64,000 nucleotides of DNA from Crotophaga sulcirostris (GCA_013397455.1 VYZB01000334.1:457035-521034); one strand, 5' to 3'. Numbered from the stretch's first letter, positions 12,501 to 23,239 are shown. A program made the numbers and translations. Notes: generated from the sequence alone by a model not told the origin.

Positions 12501-15269
12501 AGTACAGCCTGGTAGGTACTCAAAGTCCTTTGACTAGAGTCAAACTTCTTCTGTGAAGTAGACGTAAATACTGTTTCCAAGCAGCAGAGGATGCTTGGTG
12601 TTACATCTCAGCTGCTAGAGTTAAGTGAGAGCTTTAAATGAAAGTATAGTTTGCAAGAGAAATGGAAACTTGATGCCAGTGGCATGAAATACAGCTTGAT
12701 CCCTTTTGTAGCAACACACTTGGAAGTCAGCATCATGTCAGTGGCTGCATTGCCCCCATGAGCAGGCTGGCTTTCATTCTTTGTTCATGCAGCTGTTACC
12801 ACTACTGAGATGTCAGAATATGCAGAAGTCATCAGTTTCTGGATGAAAAGCATCTGCCTCAGACTCTACTTTTGGCCACTTTGGCATTTCCTTAATAATA
12901 ATATTCGGTTCTTCTAGAAAATCGTAGTGATCGCTTCCTTAAACCCTGCCCCTCAAAGGAGGGAAGGCATGCAGCTGCAGTCATTACAAGGATTAAAAAC
13001 CTCATACCTTATAATAATCACCAAAGCTAGACAAGTAGTTACCTGCAGTGAGTAAAATACGTTCAACCTAGAAGAAAACTGTAGAACATGTGGTTGAACC
13101 TAGTTCTTGCCACATTGCATGTATCTTGTTCCAGTTGCTGGGAGCTGATGCATTTCAAGGTGAACATCTACATGTAGGGATTTCAACTGGTATAAAACAT
13201 GGCTGGATGTCTTCAGGCATTTTTCAGTTTTTGCTTTTGCAGCATAATCCAAATTCTTAGATTTCTCTTTTAATAAAAATGGTAAAGGGCATATCTGATA
13301 CTCTTTAGATGCCATGTGCCTCCTGAGAACTGCAGATTCAAAGGGCTTATATCATTTATTTGTGTAATGTTGGAAGAATAAGCTAACCCTTAGAAGACTG
13401 CAGTCACCTGGTAGATACTGTGTTGGACAGAATGATTTTGTATTTCCTCTAAAGTTCAGAGCATATTACATATTCACGTTCTTAGAGTTCAGCAGAAAAC
13501 TTACATGGCATGTTTTGAGTGGCAGTTTATAGCAAAGCTAGCCATTTTATAGAATATTTCATTTCATCTTGGAGAAGGAGAGAAGGTAAATGTTCTGAAG
13601 CTGCCAATGTGATTTTTTTTCTTTTTTTTAAAAAGAGACTTTTTTTGCTCCCAGTCACTGTTTACAGTGTCAAATAATAAAGGGTTGGGTAGCAATGGAC
13701 CCTCAAAATTCAAAAGGAGCTGAGTGCAGGTGCTGAAGCAGCCTATGCTGCCATGCAGATTTACAGGCTACATGTCATGGGTAGAAGAGCCCTGTAGAAC
13801 CAGGAGGTTGTCTTGCAGATGAACTGAAGACAAATTTGCACAATTAGGTATAAAGATCCTGCACATTTCTAGAGTGTTTTAAGGATAATGCCTTCTATAA
13901 ATATGCATACAAGAGTTTCATTAAAATTTGCATTTTGAACCAAGTTGATTATCCTATTCAAACTTGGAAATACTTGGATCTTTTATTTAAATGCCTGTAA
14001 TCGTCAAGGAAAATTCAGTCTTTTAAGTGCCTCAAACTGCAGTGGGTATAGTAAGTGAACCGGTAGAATTTAGAAATAGAGTCACAATGTTTTTTTAAGA
14101 TAAAAAAAGTATATGTGCTAGTGAGAAGTAAGTATTTGCTGGTGGTAATATTAGAAACAGAAAGATCTTAGTGCCTGTGAGACAATTCCACAGAGCAAAT
14201 ATGCCAGTATCAAAGGACAACATGTTTATACTAAGAAAATTCACCTATTTGGCCCAATTTTTCTAAAGTTCTAAATTTTCAAAATTCTCGATTCACATTT
14301 TCTTCAGCTTGAGCTTGAGCACAGGAACCATGATTTCAGTGTACATGTTTGTGGCATGAATTTAATGCGTACAATGGATGCATGCAGATACTTGGAACTT
14401 GAAAAAATTTTGTCCTGGTGTGGATTGTATAGATTCTGAACAAGCTACTTAAGGAGTTTTGTTTGTGTTGGACTTTTTTAAATATGTTCGCTAATGAAGA
14501 TCATTCCTCATGCTTTTTTTCAAGATCAATGTGATTACTCTACTAGATCACAACTGTACTTCAGCGAGTGAACACTGATTAAAAGAGCCGTATTTGAGTC
14601 TGCAAACCAGATGCCAATTGTACACCAACATTTTAAATGGACTTGGAGCATTTGGAATTTAGTTACAGCTGCTATTACCTGACTAAGATAACTTTGTTAA
14701 TGTAATCACTGGAAAAGATTTGAAGTTAGTAAGTAGCTGTTCACAGTAAGTGAATTACATTTGTAGTTTAATAAATCATTTCATGCTGTTTTAGCAGAGG
14801 CTATGATGCAGTCTTCAAATATCACTAAGTTGTACGACCTTGTTTCTCAGTAGCAGGGTAATACAAGCACCATTACTCCACAAGGAGTAATCTTGAAATC
14901 AGTAAGGTCATGGTAGATTTATACAGGCATGTGGTTAACAAGGGTGGAACTGACTGATGTTGCGATGAGGTTATGTTTTACTGACTGTTGAAAATTTGAC
15001 CTTGATACGCTTGACAATATTTTTATTCAAGTATAGGAGAATTTCCTCCCCTTTCCCCCCTCCAGTTTGCAATTTTTTTATGTGCTGCTTGTGTATTTTT
15101 TGATGCTATATAGTTATGTGAAGTGTTTTGCCTCTGTTCTTTGCATCTATGAATTTATGTACAGAGACAATTAAGCACTAAGGAAAAAGTGTTAGTTTTC
15201 TTGCCATCTCTAAGATAAGGTTTTCTTTAAATACTGCCTTTTTTTCTTTTCTGTTCTTAAATGTTCATA

Positions 15270-15275
15270 TACTTC
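15270..15275. repeat. Target site duplication, left copy
   Basis: TACTTC immediately before the TG of the solo LTR. An identical copy follows its final CA at 15640-15645. Confidence 0.88.
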
Positions 15276-15639
15276 TGTAGAAGGGTTTCTGTGAGAAGGA
15301 TGTTTGTCCTTGAACCAACCAGGCTTGGAGGAATTTCAGGCATGCGGTGGAGGTTTAAGAGGAGAAAGCAAGGTGATAAGGCAGCAGCAGAAACAGAGGC
15401 AGGAGACGGATGAAGCCGCGGGAAAAAGCGACAGGACGAACTACGGATGAAAGATGTTAATTGTTCACGTGGACAAATCGTGAGGGGATGGAGAATGGAA
15501 TCACCTGTGGCTTGCAGGTTGTGTGGATGTGTGTACTCTCGGAAAAACGCTAGATAATGTAGCCTGGAAATAGAATAAAGGAGCTTTGACCGTGCCCCTA
15601 TGAGGATCGATCCTTGACTCCAGGACTCTTCTTACTACA
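15276..15639 (+). mobile_element. Solo LTR of an endogenous retrovirus
   Basis: A 364-bp element that starts TGTAGAAGGG and ends CTTACTACA, so the ends form a 5-bp inverted repeat (TGTAG / CTACA). It is flanked by an exact 6-bp target duplication, TACTTC, at 15270-15275 and 15640-15645. An AATAAA at 15574-15579 about 60 bp before the 3' end gives it + orientation and fits an R region followed by a short U5. No internal retroviral genes are present, so it is a solo LTR left by recombination between two LTRs. A 6-bp duplication is usual for class II (alpha/beta-like) retroviruses; the family is not identified. No convincing TATA box was seen. Confidence 0.9.
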
Positions 15640-15645
15640 TACTTC
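15640..15645. repeat. Target site duplication, right copy
   Basis: TACTTC immediately after the final CA of the solo LTR, identical to the left copy at 15270-15275. Confidence 0.88.
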
Positions 15646-17317
15646 TGATGTCATCTCTTAGCATTATGCCATGCATTTTAATACCATTCCTAAAATGTCA
15701 TGGTCTTCTACTCATAGAGAAGTATAGGTCTAGTTTCTCCTTAGCTCTGCCATGTACATGTAATCTGGAGAAAGCTGTTCAGCGTTTTTCCTCCTGTATG
15801 ATAATCTAGATGTTGATACTAGCAGTTTCCTCATTACATGGTGTTGGTTGCAGTTAAGTTGCATTTGAGTTAAAAGCGTTATAAAAATTTGTATCACCTT
15901 TCTGCTTTTGTTTCTAATATTCTTCAGTAACTACCATAACAAAAGCACAGAGTAGTCTTGTTAGACAGTTTGCAAATCATCCCTCTAATAGGAAACATAT
16001 GCTAACAGATAAAAACAAACTTCAGTATTTTTCAGGACTTTTTTCTTTGTGTTTACTTTCGGAGTTCTTTGTGTTTTCCTCTGAAAAAGAGGACAAGTTC
16101 TACTGACAACTGGTTTCCTATTAGACCTGTAGACAAGCCTGTGATTGCACTTCCTTCAAGCAATAGACTCTGCATTTCTCTGTGGAAGCAGCCAAACCCC
16201 ATTTCAGGTCATCTTTATTAGTGTATTTCCAGCTTTTAATCTGTGCCCGGCCACATTTCAGTACAGAGCTTCATGAAGCTGAGTCAGCAAGTTGTACGAA
16301 TCTTCTCTGAGTACACATCCTGCGCGGGTTTGGCCTCACAGTAGCATCATGCATCAGACAGCTGCTTCAGTTTGAGAGGTTTACCTCCACCCCTGATAAA
16401 CTAGATTGATTTTATTTGAATTTTTTACTTGTGGAGAGGCAGTAGGTGTGATTTTATACCTGTTATGAAAGCAGTACATTTATTTTAGCTAATACAACTG
16501 GGTAAACGCCTAGAGTTACCTTACAGCTCGCTTAAGCAGTCTTGTGCTTGGTGTCCTCATCTCAATATGCAGTTCACTTTTGCTGCCAGTCTTCAGCTGA
16601 GGATATGTTGGCCTCCCTTGCTTCTTGGACCATACTCATCCTTGGCCTTACCGAGCTGTCCTCCGAGTCTCTGGGGCAGGGTTTCCGTCAGGGATTTTTA
16701 TGCTCTACTTCTACACCCCCTGCCCTGCTATGTGTTTTTTCTCCTGGGTTACTAGTACTATCTCAGTAGTTTAAGTTCCATCGTAGCTCTTTTTTAGTTA
16801 CTATCTTATTCATTTATTAGTCTTGCATAGCTTCAGCTTAGGCACTTGGAGTCAAAATTGCATGTCTGTTTCTCCCAAAACTGCACCCTGGGGCACAGAT
16901 ACCTGATGTCATAGGCATAGTGAGTGACAGGAAGAAATGCAAGTGATAAATAGCTATATTGTGGCAAGTTCTAAATAGAAAACAATGTAAAAAATAGCCT
17001 TATTTTTAATGCATTTTCACTTTTTTTATGACATTTCCCTTCTTTCTTGATCAAATATAATAATGAAACTGGGACACTACAATGCAATTTTACTTGAATA
17101 ACATGATCAAAACGTGAGGAGCATTTTAAGGTAGGGCTAAAATTGCAGTTGTAGAAAAACAGTTAATTTTGCCATGTTTTATTTTACCTATGTACCCGAA
17201 AACTTGGATGATAAAATTAAGAAAAACAATGACTGCTTAAAATGTTTTATTCCAACATTGCACATTGCATTTGCTTCCATTTGCATTTATCTAATTATCT
17301 TTCTACTGTGTTCTTAG

Positions 17318-17575
17318 GAGATCCTTAGGAATGAAAATTATAGAGAAGAAATGAAACAGAAAATCAAAGATGTATCCGAAAAGGATGAGCTGCTTCAGGC
17401 CAAGGAGTACAAGGAAGGACTTGTTGCTGAGCCAGCTCATACGCATGTTAAAGGCCACGCATCAGCCCCTTACTATGGCAAGAAAGAGCCTTCGCCAGAT
17501 CCAACCAGCACTGCAAGTACCTTTCAGCCAGGTTCCTGGATGCCACCAGGCAGTGGTGATAGTCATAAAAAATAA
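17318..17575 (+). CDS. NDUFAF2: NDUFAF2 terminal coding exon
   Basis: Last coding exon of the complex I assembly factor NDUFAF2. The protein works in the mitochondrial matrix, bound to a late complex I intermediate, before NDUFA12 takes its place. The acceptor TTCTTAG ends at 17317. The exon opens GAG ATC CTT AGG and encodes 85 residues (EILRNENYREE...) before TAA at 17573-17575. Conserved features are the basic, Glu/Lys-rich helix after the splice, the KGHASAPYYGKKEPS block and the terminal TFQPGSWMP block, all recognisable in mammalian NDUFAF2. With exon 3 it supplies 98 complete codons of a protein that is about 169 residues in human. The frame is intact from the splice site to the stop. 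The in-frame ATG at 17351 is internal, not a start. Confidence 0.95.
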   Translation, partial: EILRNENYREEMKQKIKDVSEKDELLQAKEYKEGLVAEPAHTHVKGHASAPYYGKKEPSPDPTSTASTFQPGSWMPPGSGDSHKK

Positions 17576-17985
17576 AGAATTGTAATGTATGGATACTGCT
17601 AATGGATAAATATTTTAACAGACAATATAAACAGCTGTTATGTATGAGTGAGTGTGCAACTAAAGAATCATAAAGCAGCATACAGAAGCAGTAAATAAAA
17701 GTATATAAAGCAGCAAACACAAATTTCATTTATATTTGTGGAACTTTTCAGGTAGCCTTAATCATGACAAACTACTGTAAAATATTTGAGCTTAGTGAGA
17801 AACAGGATGTGTTACTAAGTTTGTTTTCCACAGTTGCTGTTCATTAGTTACTCATGAAATCACACATAGGTTTTCTAGATAACTTAATTATCTTAAAAAA
17901 TTCTCAACTGTTTTTCCCTTGAAGATTTATATTATTTTTCAAATTGTTTTTGATGTAATAAACTTCAGTTAAATGGTACACTTAG
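17576..17985 (+). other. NDUFAF2: NDUFAF2 3' UTR
   Basis: Non-coding sequence after the stop. Candidate poly(A) signals are AATAAA at 17694-17699 and 17957-17962; another overlaps the stop region near 17572. The exact cleavage site cannot be fixed from sequence. It runs towards the convergent SMIM15 3' UTR. Confidence 0.65.
17957..17962 (+). terminator. Distal poly(A) signal of NDUFAF2
   Basis: Canonical AATAAA about 385 bases after the NDUFAF2 stop. A nearer alternative is at 17694-17699. Either could be used. Confidence 0.5.
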
Positions 17986-18479
17986 ATTTTTCCAAACCTA
18001 AACTAATGCCTAAGATAGTTCTTCAGCATGCTTGTTAATTCCCTTGGCAGTGCCAACGTGCTTTCCTCTGGCAAGTGGATGGAAAAGTTGTTTTCATCAA
18101 CAGGAATCACTATGATGCTACACTGACTATTCACTGTATTAAACCTTGGAGACATTCTTGTAACTTAAATATAAGAAAACAATCGACATATTTGAATAAC
18201 ATTTGAGTTGCAGCCAGCAGTAAGCACAGGATAAAATTGGGCCAAGTTATACTACACCTAACTACTGTAATAGAGGTTAGAGGCACTTAGTAGAGCTGCT
18301 GGAAAAGTACACAACATTTGGGACTGTCATTAATATTAAAAAAAAAAGATTTTGTTTCTGGTAAATGCAGGCACTTCCCTAAACAATTAGATCTTTTTGG
18401 CCATAGTTGAGACACACAGAATGTGCAGATTATTTGCTTAAAGATGATGTTTGAGAACTTAAAATAAAAGACCATTTTT
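17986..18479. other. Spacer between convergent genes
   Basis: Roughly 0.5 kb between the likely NDUFAF2 and SMIM15 poly(A) sites. AT-rich, with no repeat or gene recognised. If either transcript uses a more distal signal the two 3' ends would overlap. Confidence 0.5.
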
Positions 18480-20032
18480 TTGAAAAAAGTATCAAATTTA
18501 TTTATGCACTGCATCCCTCATTAGTTCTCCCCCACATGTGTTAAGCTACATAGGTACCAAAGGTGCAATACATACACATTGGACAACACTTGAGACAAAA
18601 CAGTAGAGACTTAATCCTATGTATTTATTAAATGCCAAAATGTCATACTCTAGTAATGCTTTCTTTGACCAACAAAACTGAGAGGATCAGCGCTATTTCA
18701 TATTTACTTTAAACCATTTCAATTAGACTCCTCGCTTCTAATCCACCTTGGTGTCAGCCAGCTCTGTAGGTCTCTTCATTCAAACAATGTATAATTTCAA
18801 GGTTTTAGTTTTAAACATAATGAAGGAGTAGTTGCTAAAAACAACTCTGTGCTGCTGTTTAGAAATATGCCAAGTTTAAAAACCTAATGACTGCGACAAG
18901 CTCTTTAAAAGTAGACTCATTTTTCAAAGCCTAATTTTATTAATAATCACTTCTATTAGAAAAACATGAATTGGAATTAAGGTTAAATAATTTTGGCATT
19001 ATTTACAACACAATCCCCACTTGGACTTTTACCAGTATGTCCATATTTTGCATTGTGGAAGGCAGCAGAGTTTCAAGGGCCATGAGAACAAAAATCCCAC
19101 CTAAACTCAGAAGGTTCTAAGTCAAAGGTAGCCAGAGGGTTAGCACTGAGGAAGAATCACCATCACCAGTGTGTGCATCCTCCTCCTGCACTCTCCCACA
19201 GCCACTTGCCATTGGTCACTGGGACACAGAACACCAGCCCACCTGGGCCTTTGGTCTCACCCCTTTTATGGCTTTTCCTTGAGGCATAACAAGTTTCTGG
19301 AGGCAGAAACAAATCAATTACAGGTGGAGTGTTCAGGTGATCATTAGAGAAAAACAAACAACATGTATTTTGTAGAACATGAGTGGCTTAAGACAAATGA
19401 AAGGTAGTAACAACAAGCAATCGATTTCCTGGACTTTGGGCTGAATTTAAAGACTCTTGATGGCTGGCAGTGCAGGAAACAGGAAAAGCCAAGTTTTAGG
19501 ATCTTTTTGCAGACAAGCCCCACCATCAGAGCCACTACGGCAGCCCTTCAGGGCACACAGCTGAATGAACTACGGTGTCCTTAAAGGAATCAGTAAGTTA
19601 TGCTAACCAGCCCTGAAGCATCCTATCTTTACTACTCTGCCTCAGGTACACCCAAACTTGTTTTTCTGTAATCCTGTTTGCCATTCACATTTTCCCCATA
19701 ATCTGACAATTTTAAGACACTTGTTGAGTCATAGCTCAGCTAAAGAAAAAAAATAATCTACTTCCAGAGTCACCCAACAGATCAATTTTTTAGTTTAACA
19801 AGGAAATTTAGAAAAGCAACCTGAACAAGAACACAAGTAGTAGATTAATGACTGTGACAAGTGTCACTGGAGCAAACTTTAACACAAATAATCTCAACGG
19901 AAGATACATTGAAGGGATTAAATGTCATACCTCAAGAAATAACAGGATCAAGTATCAAAGGACAGTTACCACACAAAACGTGTTTCATTTAAAAAGTGGA
20001 TTCTTTGCACAAGGAAGGCCCGTTTTCCCCAT
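18480..20032 (-). other. SMIM15: SMIM15 3' UTR (terminal exon, non-coding part)
   Basis: On the - strand after the SMIM15 stop. Candidate poly(A) signals (read AATAAA on the - strand) are at 18936-18941, 18624-18629 and 18497-18502. The last gives a UTR of about 1.5 kb. No repeats are recognised. The 64-codon or shorter open frames here are not supported. Confidence 0.6.
18497..18502 (-). terminator. Candidate distal poly(A) signal of SMIM15
   Basis: TTTATT on the + strand, AATAAA on the - strand, followed by a U-rich stretch downstream on the - strand. Nearer alternatives exist at 18624-18629 and 18936-18941. Confidence 0.5.
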
Positions 20033-20257
20033 TTAATCCTTCTTTGATCTTTTGGCTTTTGCAATATTCTCTTGGCGTTTCTGTTTCTTCTTTTGCTCTC
20101 GCTCCCTGGCCTCAATCATTTTTGCAAGCTTCCATGAAAGCACTGCACTAATTACAAACAATGGTGTGAGGGCCATGATCACTGTAGTAAGAAAGCCGTA
20201 TGGGTCCTCTGCAGCCCACTCCACGATGTATTTGGCCCAAGCCTTAATATCAAACAT
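20033..20257 (-). CDS. SMIM15: Small integral membrane protein 15
   Basis: Complete 74-residue SMIM15, the same length as the human protein and nearly identical to it. It begins [20 protein letters not shown]. One hydrophobic segment of about 20 residues (about 21-41, [20 protein letters not shown]) is the single membrane span. The C-terminal third (about 47-74) is highly charged, Lys/Glu/Arg/Gln-rich, predicted helical or coiled, and ends SKKD. The molecular role of the family is not established. The whole coding region is in one exon, as in mammals. The start at 20257-20255 is preceded by AAAAA with A at -3, and a strong acceptor lies 25 bases upstream. It is convergent with NDUFAF2, as in human. 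The frame is intact. Confidence 0.98.
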   Translation of the reverse strand: MFDIKAWAKYIVEWAAEDPYGFLTTVIMALTPLFVISAVLSWKLAKMIEAREREQKKKQKRQENIAKAKRSKKD

Positions 20258-20282
20258 TTTTTCTTTTTCTATGGGGAAAGCC
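20258..20282 (-). other. SMIM15: SMIM15 coding-exon 5' UTR and splice acceptor
   Basis: On the - strand the sequence TTATTATTCCACAG (AG ending at plus 20283) is followed by 25 nt of 5' UTR, GGCTTTCCCC..., and then the ATG. The pyrimidine-rich tract and CAG make this a convincing 3' splice site, so translation starts near the beginning of the last exon. Confidence 0.85.
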
Positions 20283-20283
20283 C

Positions 20284-21177
20284 TGTGGAATAATAAAATA
20301 ATTTGAGTCTTCCAAAAAAAAAGGACACATACACAGTAATTGCTATTTTAATATGCCATCCTCTTTCATTAGTAAAAAGCAAGCTCATTTTTGCTGTAAA
20401 CACAAACTAAGAATTGACCCTACCTTGAAGTACAGTGTTTACAAAATAATTTTGGGCTTTTTTAGCCTAGAGAAAAAAAGGCTCCAAATAGACCTTACAG
20501 CAGCCTTCCAGTACTTAAAAGAGAGCCAACAGGAAAGATGGGGAGAGGCTCTTTATTAGGGAGTGTAGGGACAGGATGAGGGGTAATGGTTTTATGCTCA
20601 AAGAGAGATTTAGATTAGACATTAGGAAGAAATTGTTCACTGTGAGGGTGGTGAGGCAATGGCACAGGTTGCCCAGAGAAGTCATGAATGCTCCGCCCCT
20701 GGAGGTATTCAAGGCCAGGCTGGATAAGGCTTTGAGCAACCTGATCTACTGGAAGTGTCCCTGCCGACGGCAGGGAGGTTGGAACTGGGCTTTAAGGTCC
20801 CTTCCAACCCAAACCATTCTGTGATTCACCCACGAAAGCTTCAGATACTACCAAGAAAGAATTGCTACATGGGAAAAAAGTGAGATCGGTGCTCCTTTGG
20901 AAGAGATGGAAGGGGCTCCCAGTTGGATTGCCTGTCCGTAGGTTTTACGAGGAAGCCGAGGCACAGTTTTAAATCGTGACCCGACAGCAGCCGGCAAGCC
21001 AGCGACCCGTGCAAACAGCGCAGGCGGCGGGCGCGGCGGCGCAACGACAGGCACTAGGTGAGAGCCTGGGCGGGCGCGGAAGGCCCGGAGCCGCGGCTGG
21101 AGCCGGGCAGCGGCCTCCCGGCTCCCTCCCTCTCTCCTCCCGCCGGCGCTGCCCCCGACCCCCGGCACCGGCCTCAC
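20284..21177 (-). other. SMIM15: Predicted SMIM15 intron 1
   Basis: Runs from donor CAG|GTGAGG (GT at plus 21177-21176) to the acceptor at 20283. It contains a CR1 copy in the opposite orientation (20460-20827) and the downstream third of the CpG island. In human there may be additional non-coding exons; none is evident here. Confidence 0.6.
20460..20827 (+). mobile_element. CR1 LINE 3' end inside SMIM15 intron
   Basis: Sense CR1 tail from the TTTAGCCTAGAG segment through ATGGCACAGGTTGCCCAGAG to the end CCATTCTGTGATTC. It covers the end of ORF2 and the 3' UTR. It is antisense to SMIM15. Positions 20547-20688 are identical base for base to 27228-27369 in another CR1, although the flanks of the two copies differ clearly (see findings). 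Confidence 0.95.
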
Positions 21178-21273
21178 CTGCAGCGCGGCGCAGCTCCGCC
21201 TCGGGCACCCTCCGGGCGTGCCGAGCGACGGAAGGTGGCGCCGAGGTCCCTGCGGAGAGAAGACACAGCCCGT

Positions 21274-21322
<49 letters not shown>

Positions 21323-21430
21323 GCGCCGCGCCGCCCCCCGCCGCCCCCCCTCGCGCTGCGGGTACCGCCGCCGCCCCTGGTACCGCTGCCCTGCAGATCC
21401 CGCGCTTGCCAACCGGAAGCAGGAAGCAGC
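21178..21430 (-). other. SMIM15: Predicted SMIM15 non-coding exon 1
   Basis: The donor is well defined: on the - strand GCTGCAG|GTGAGG, with the exon ending at plus 21178. The 5' end is a guess set near the ETS-type sites. If right, the 5' UTR would contain a C47 tract (the complement of the G run at 21274-21320). Confidence 0.5.
21274..21320. repeat. G47 homopolymer
   Basis: Forty-seven consecutive G on the + strand in the CpG island, between CCCGT and CCGCGCC. It could form G-quadruplexes on the + strand or be a sequencing/assembly length artefact. Confidence 0.9.
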
Positions 21431-21450
21431 CGCGCGGGCCCGCCGGAAAT
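21413..21450 (+). promoter_or_regulatory. Pair of ETS/GABP-type sites
   Basis: CCGGAAGC at 21413-21420 and CCGGAAAT at 21443-21450, 30 bp apart. Paired GGAA cores are typical at start sites of housekeeping and mitochondrial-function genes. Motif match only. Confidence 0.5.
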
Positions 21451-21502
21451 AGAGCTCACGCAGCGCTCTTCGAGCCACGCAGGCGCGCGGGGACGCGCCG
21501 AG

Positions 21503-21548
21503 GGGGCGGGGCCTGGCGCGCGCGCGCTGGGGGTGTGTGGGGCGGGGC
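21503..21548 (+). promoter_or_regulatory. Two GC boxes (Sp1-type)
   Basis: GGGGCGGGGC occurs at 21503-21512 and again at 21539-21548, upstream of the ETS-type sites relative to SMIM15. Confidence 0.5.
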
Positions 21549-21993
21549 AGCGGGGCAGGGGCACGGGGGCGTGCGGCGCGTGATCCACGCGGGGGTGGGG
21601 TGCGACTGAAAATGGGAGCCCGGGGGTGACACGGAGTGGAAAAACCTGAACTAAGTCTGAAGCGGAATGGCGGGGGGGAGGGAAGGAGGGCCCAAGATTT
21701 CCGCAGCGACGCGTCGGCGCTGTGTCCAGCCCAGCCCGGCCGGGCCGTGGTTGCTGACGCAGGGTCCCGGCCGGGCAGCGGGGAGGGACCCTGGCGGGGT
21801 CGCCCTTTGCGGTGTCTCCGTTCTCTACCGTTGCCGCTGCCCCAGCGCAGGGCTGGGTGGCGCAGGGGGCTCTGGCAGCAGCTCCCGCCCGGCTCCGCTG
21901 CTCGGGCAGGGACAGTGGAAAGGCACCCGGCTGCTCTCAGTGCGGGGTGAGCCGCTGCTGAAGCCTCCGTTCTCAAGCCGAAAATTCAGCGCC

Positions 21994-22705
21994 TCATAGA
22001 ATCACACGGCGGTTTGGGTTGGAAGGGACCTCAAAGCCCATCCAATTCCAACCACCCCACCACGGGCAGGGACACCTCCCACCAGCCCAGGCTGCTCCAG
22101 GCCCCATCCAACCTGGCCTTGAACACCTCCAGGGAGGGGGCACCCACAGCTTCCCTGGGCAACCTGTGCCAGGGCCTCACCACCCTCAGCGTAAGGAATT
22201 TCTTCTTAATGTCTAATCTAAATCTACCCCTTTCCAATGTAAAGCTGTTTCCCCTTGTCCTGTCACTACAAGCCCTTGCAAAAAGTTCCCCCCAGCTTTC
22301 CTGTAGCCCCTTCAGGTACTGGAAGGTTGCTATGAGGTCTCCCTGGAGCCTTCTCCAGGCTGGACAAGCCCAACTTTCTCAGCCTGACCTTATAGCAGAG
22401 ATACTCCAGCCCTTGGATCATCTGTGGACCCATTCCAACAGGTCTGTATCCTTCTTATGGTGGGGATTCCAGAATTGGATACAATACTCCAGGCTGGGTC
22501 TCACGAGAGTGGAGTAGAGGGGGAGAATCCCCTCCCTTACCCTGCCGGCCACCCTTCTGATGCAGCCCAGGACACGGTTGGCCTTCTGAGCTGCAAGCAC
22601 GCATTGCCAGCTCATGTCAAGCTTCTCATCCATCAGTGCTACCAACTCCTTCTCTGCAGGGCTGCTCTCAATCACGTTGTCCCCTAGCCTGCCTTGAAAC
22701 TGTGT
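21994..22705 (-). mobile_element. CR1 LINE, 3' 0.7 kb
   Basis: Antisense CR1 that starts (its 3' end) with TCATAGAATCACACGGC and GGTTTGGGTTGGAAGGGACC. Read on the - strand, 22735-22418 keeps an open frame of 105 codons, including the conserved [15 protein letters not shown] and a [20 protein letters not shown] segment, both hallmarks of the CR1 ORF2 C-terminal region. Similarity fades at about 22705, the 5' truncation point. It abuts the CpG island of SMIM15. Confidence 0.95.
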
Positions 22706-23154
22706 TTGAGGTTTGCTTTCTGTCTGTTGCACCAAGGCTTTCCCCTCTCCCTTTCTACACGCATGTTCACATATACACTGGTGTAAGTAAAAACTTAATT
22801 ATGTTTCCAAAGCAAAGTTAAGCATAGGTTAGGGTATTAGCTTTAATACGTGAGTTCTTCAATCACTTAAATTGTATTGATCAATTCAGAAGTTTCTTTC
22901 TCTGTAGCATTACAGCAAATGCCATAAAGGCGTTCTGCTTTTGTATGCCTATTCTTTTTGTGAATATTTATATTATTTAAAGGGCAGCAAAGAGCTAAAT
23001 GAGAAATATGTTTTGTCAATGAGAGAGTCACTCTTGCTTTAGAGTGAGTATATTGAATGCAACTTTGTGCTATGTGCAAATTTTCATTAATTGTGCATTT
23101 TTATGCAAAACCTCTCTGTAGCATTTAGGTTCTTGTAGTAGCTTTTAGAAACTG
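22706..23154. other. Unique intergenic DNA
   Basis: AT-rich sequence between two CR1 copies. No gene, repeat or strong motif recognised. Confidence 0.6.
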
Positions 23155-23239
23155 AATAGACTAGACTAGACTAGACTAGACTAGACTAGACTAGACTAGA
23201 CTAGAATAGAATAGAATAGAATAGAATAGAATAGTATAG
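23155..23239. repeat. Pentanucleotide microsatellite (CTAGA)n-(ATAGA)n
   Basis: Nine CTAGA units (23161-23205) followed by about five ATAGA units and a decayed end. It is fused to the 3' end of the antisense CR1 that follows, so it is the expanded tail of that element. Confidence 0.95.

Larger units (their letters stand above)
3261..17317 (+). other. NDUFAF2: NDUFAF2 intron 3, about 14 kb
   Basis: Begins GTGAGAGAG and ends with a pyrimidine-rich TTTCTACTGTGTTCTTAG. It contains a CR1 3' end on the - strand (5164-5358), an AT-rich tandem repeat with an assembly gap (7245-7360), a CR1 3' end on the + strand (7711-7966), an A15 run (9580-9594) and a solo LTR (15276-15639). The rest is unique AT-rich DNA in which I see no exon or RNA gene. 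The longest open frames (for example 7506-7889) overlap repeats or resemble nothing. Confidence 0.8.
20950..21990. promoter_or_regulatory. SMIM15: CpG island, SMIM15 promoter
   Basis: About 1 kb of very GC-rich, CpG-dense DNA in an otherwise AT-rich window. It contains GC boxes (GGGGCGGGGC at 21503-21512 and 21539-21548) and ETS/GABP-type cores (CCGGAAGC at 21413-21420, CCGGAAAT at 21443-21450), the usual set for a TATA-less housekeeping promoter. The long open frames crossing it in several phases (up to 335 codons) are composition artefacts. The far edge abuts a CR1 starting at 21994. Transcription of SMIM15 on the - strand probably starts around 21400-21450. Confidence 0.9.

Noticed and set aside
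20848..21999. Long open frames on both strands (up to 335 codons) in the CpG island
   Set aside because: They overlap in several phases, are made of Gly, Pro, Ala and Arg from GC-rich sequence and cross the G47 run. There is no family resemblance.
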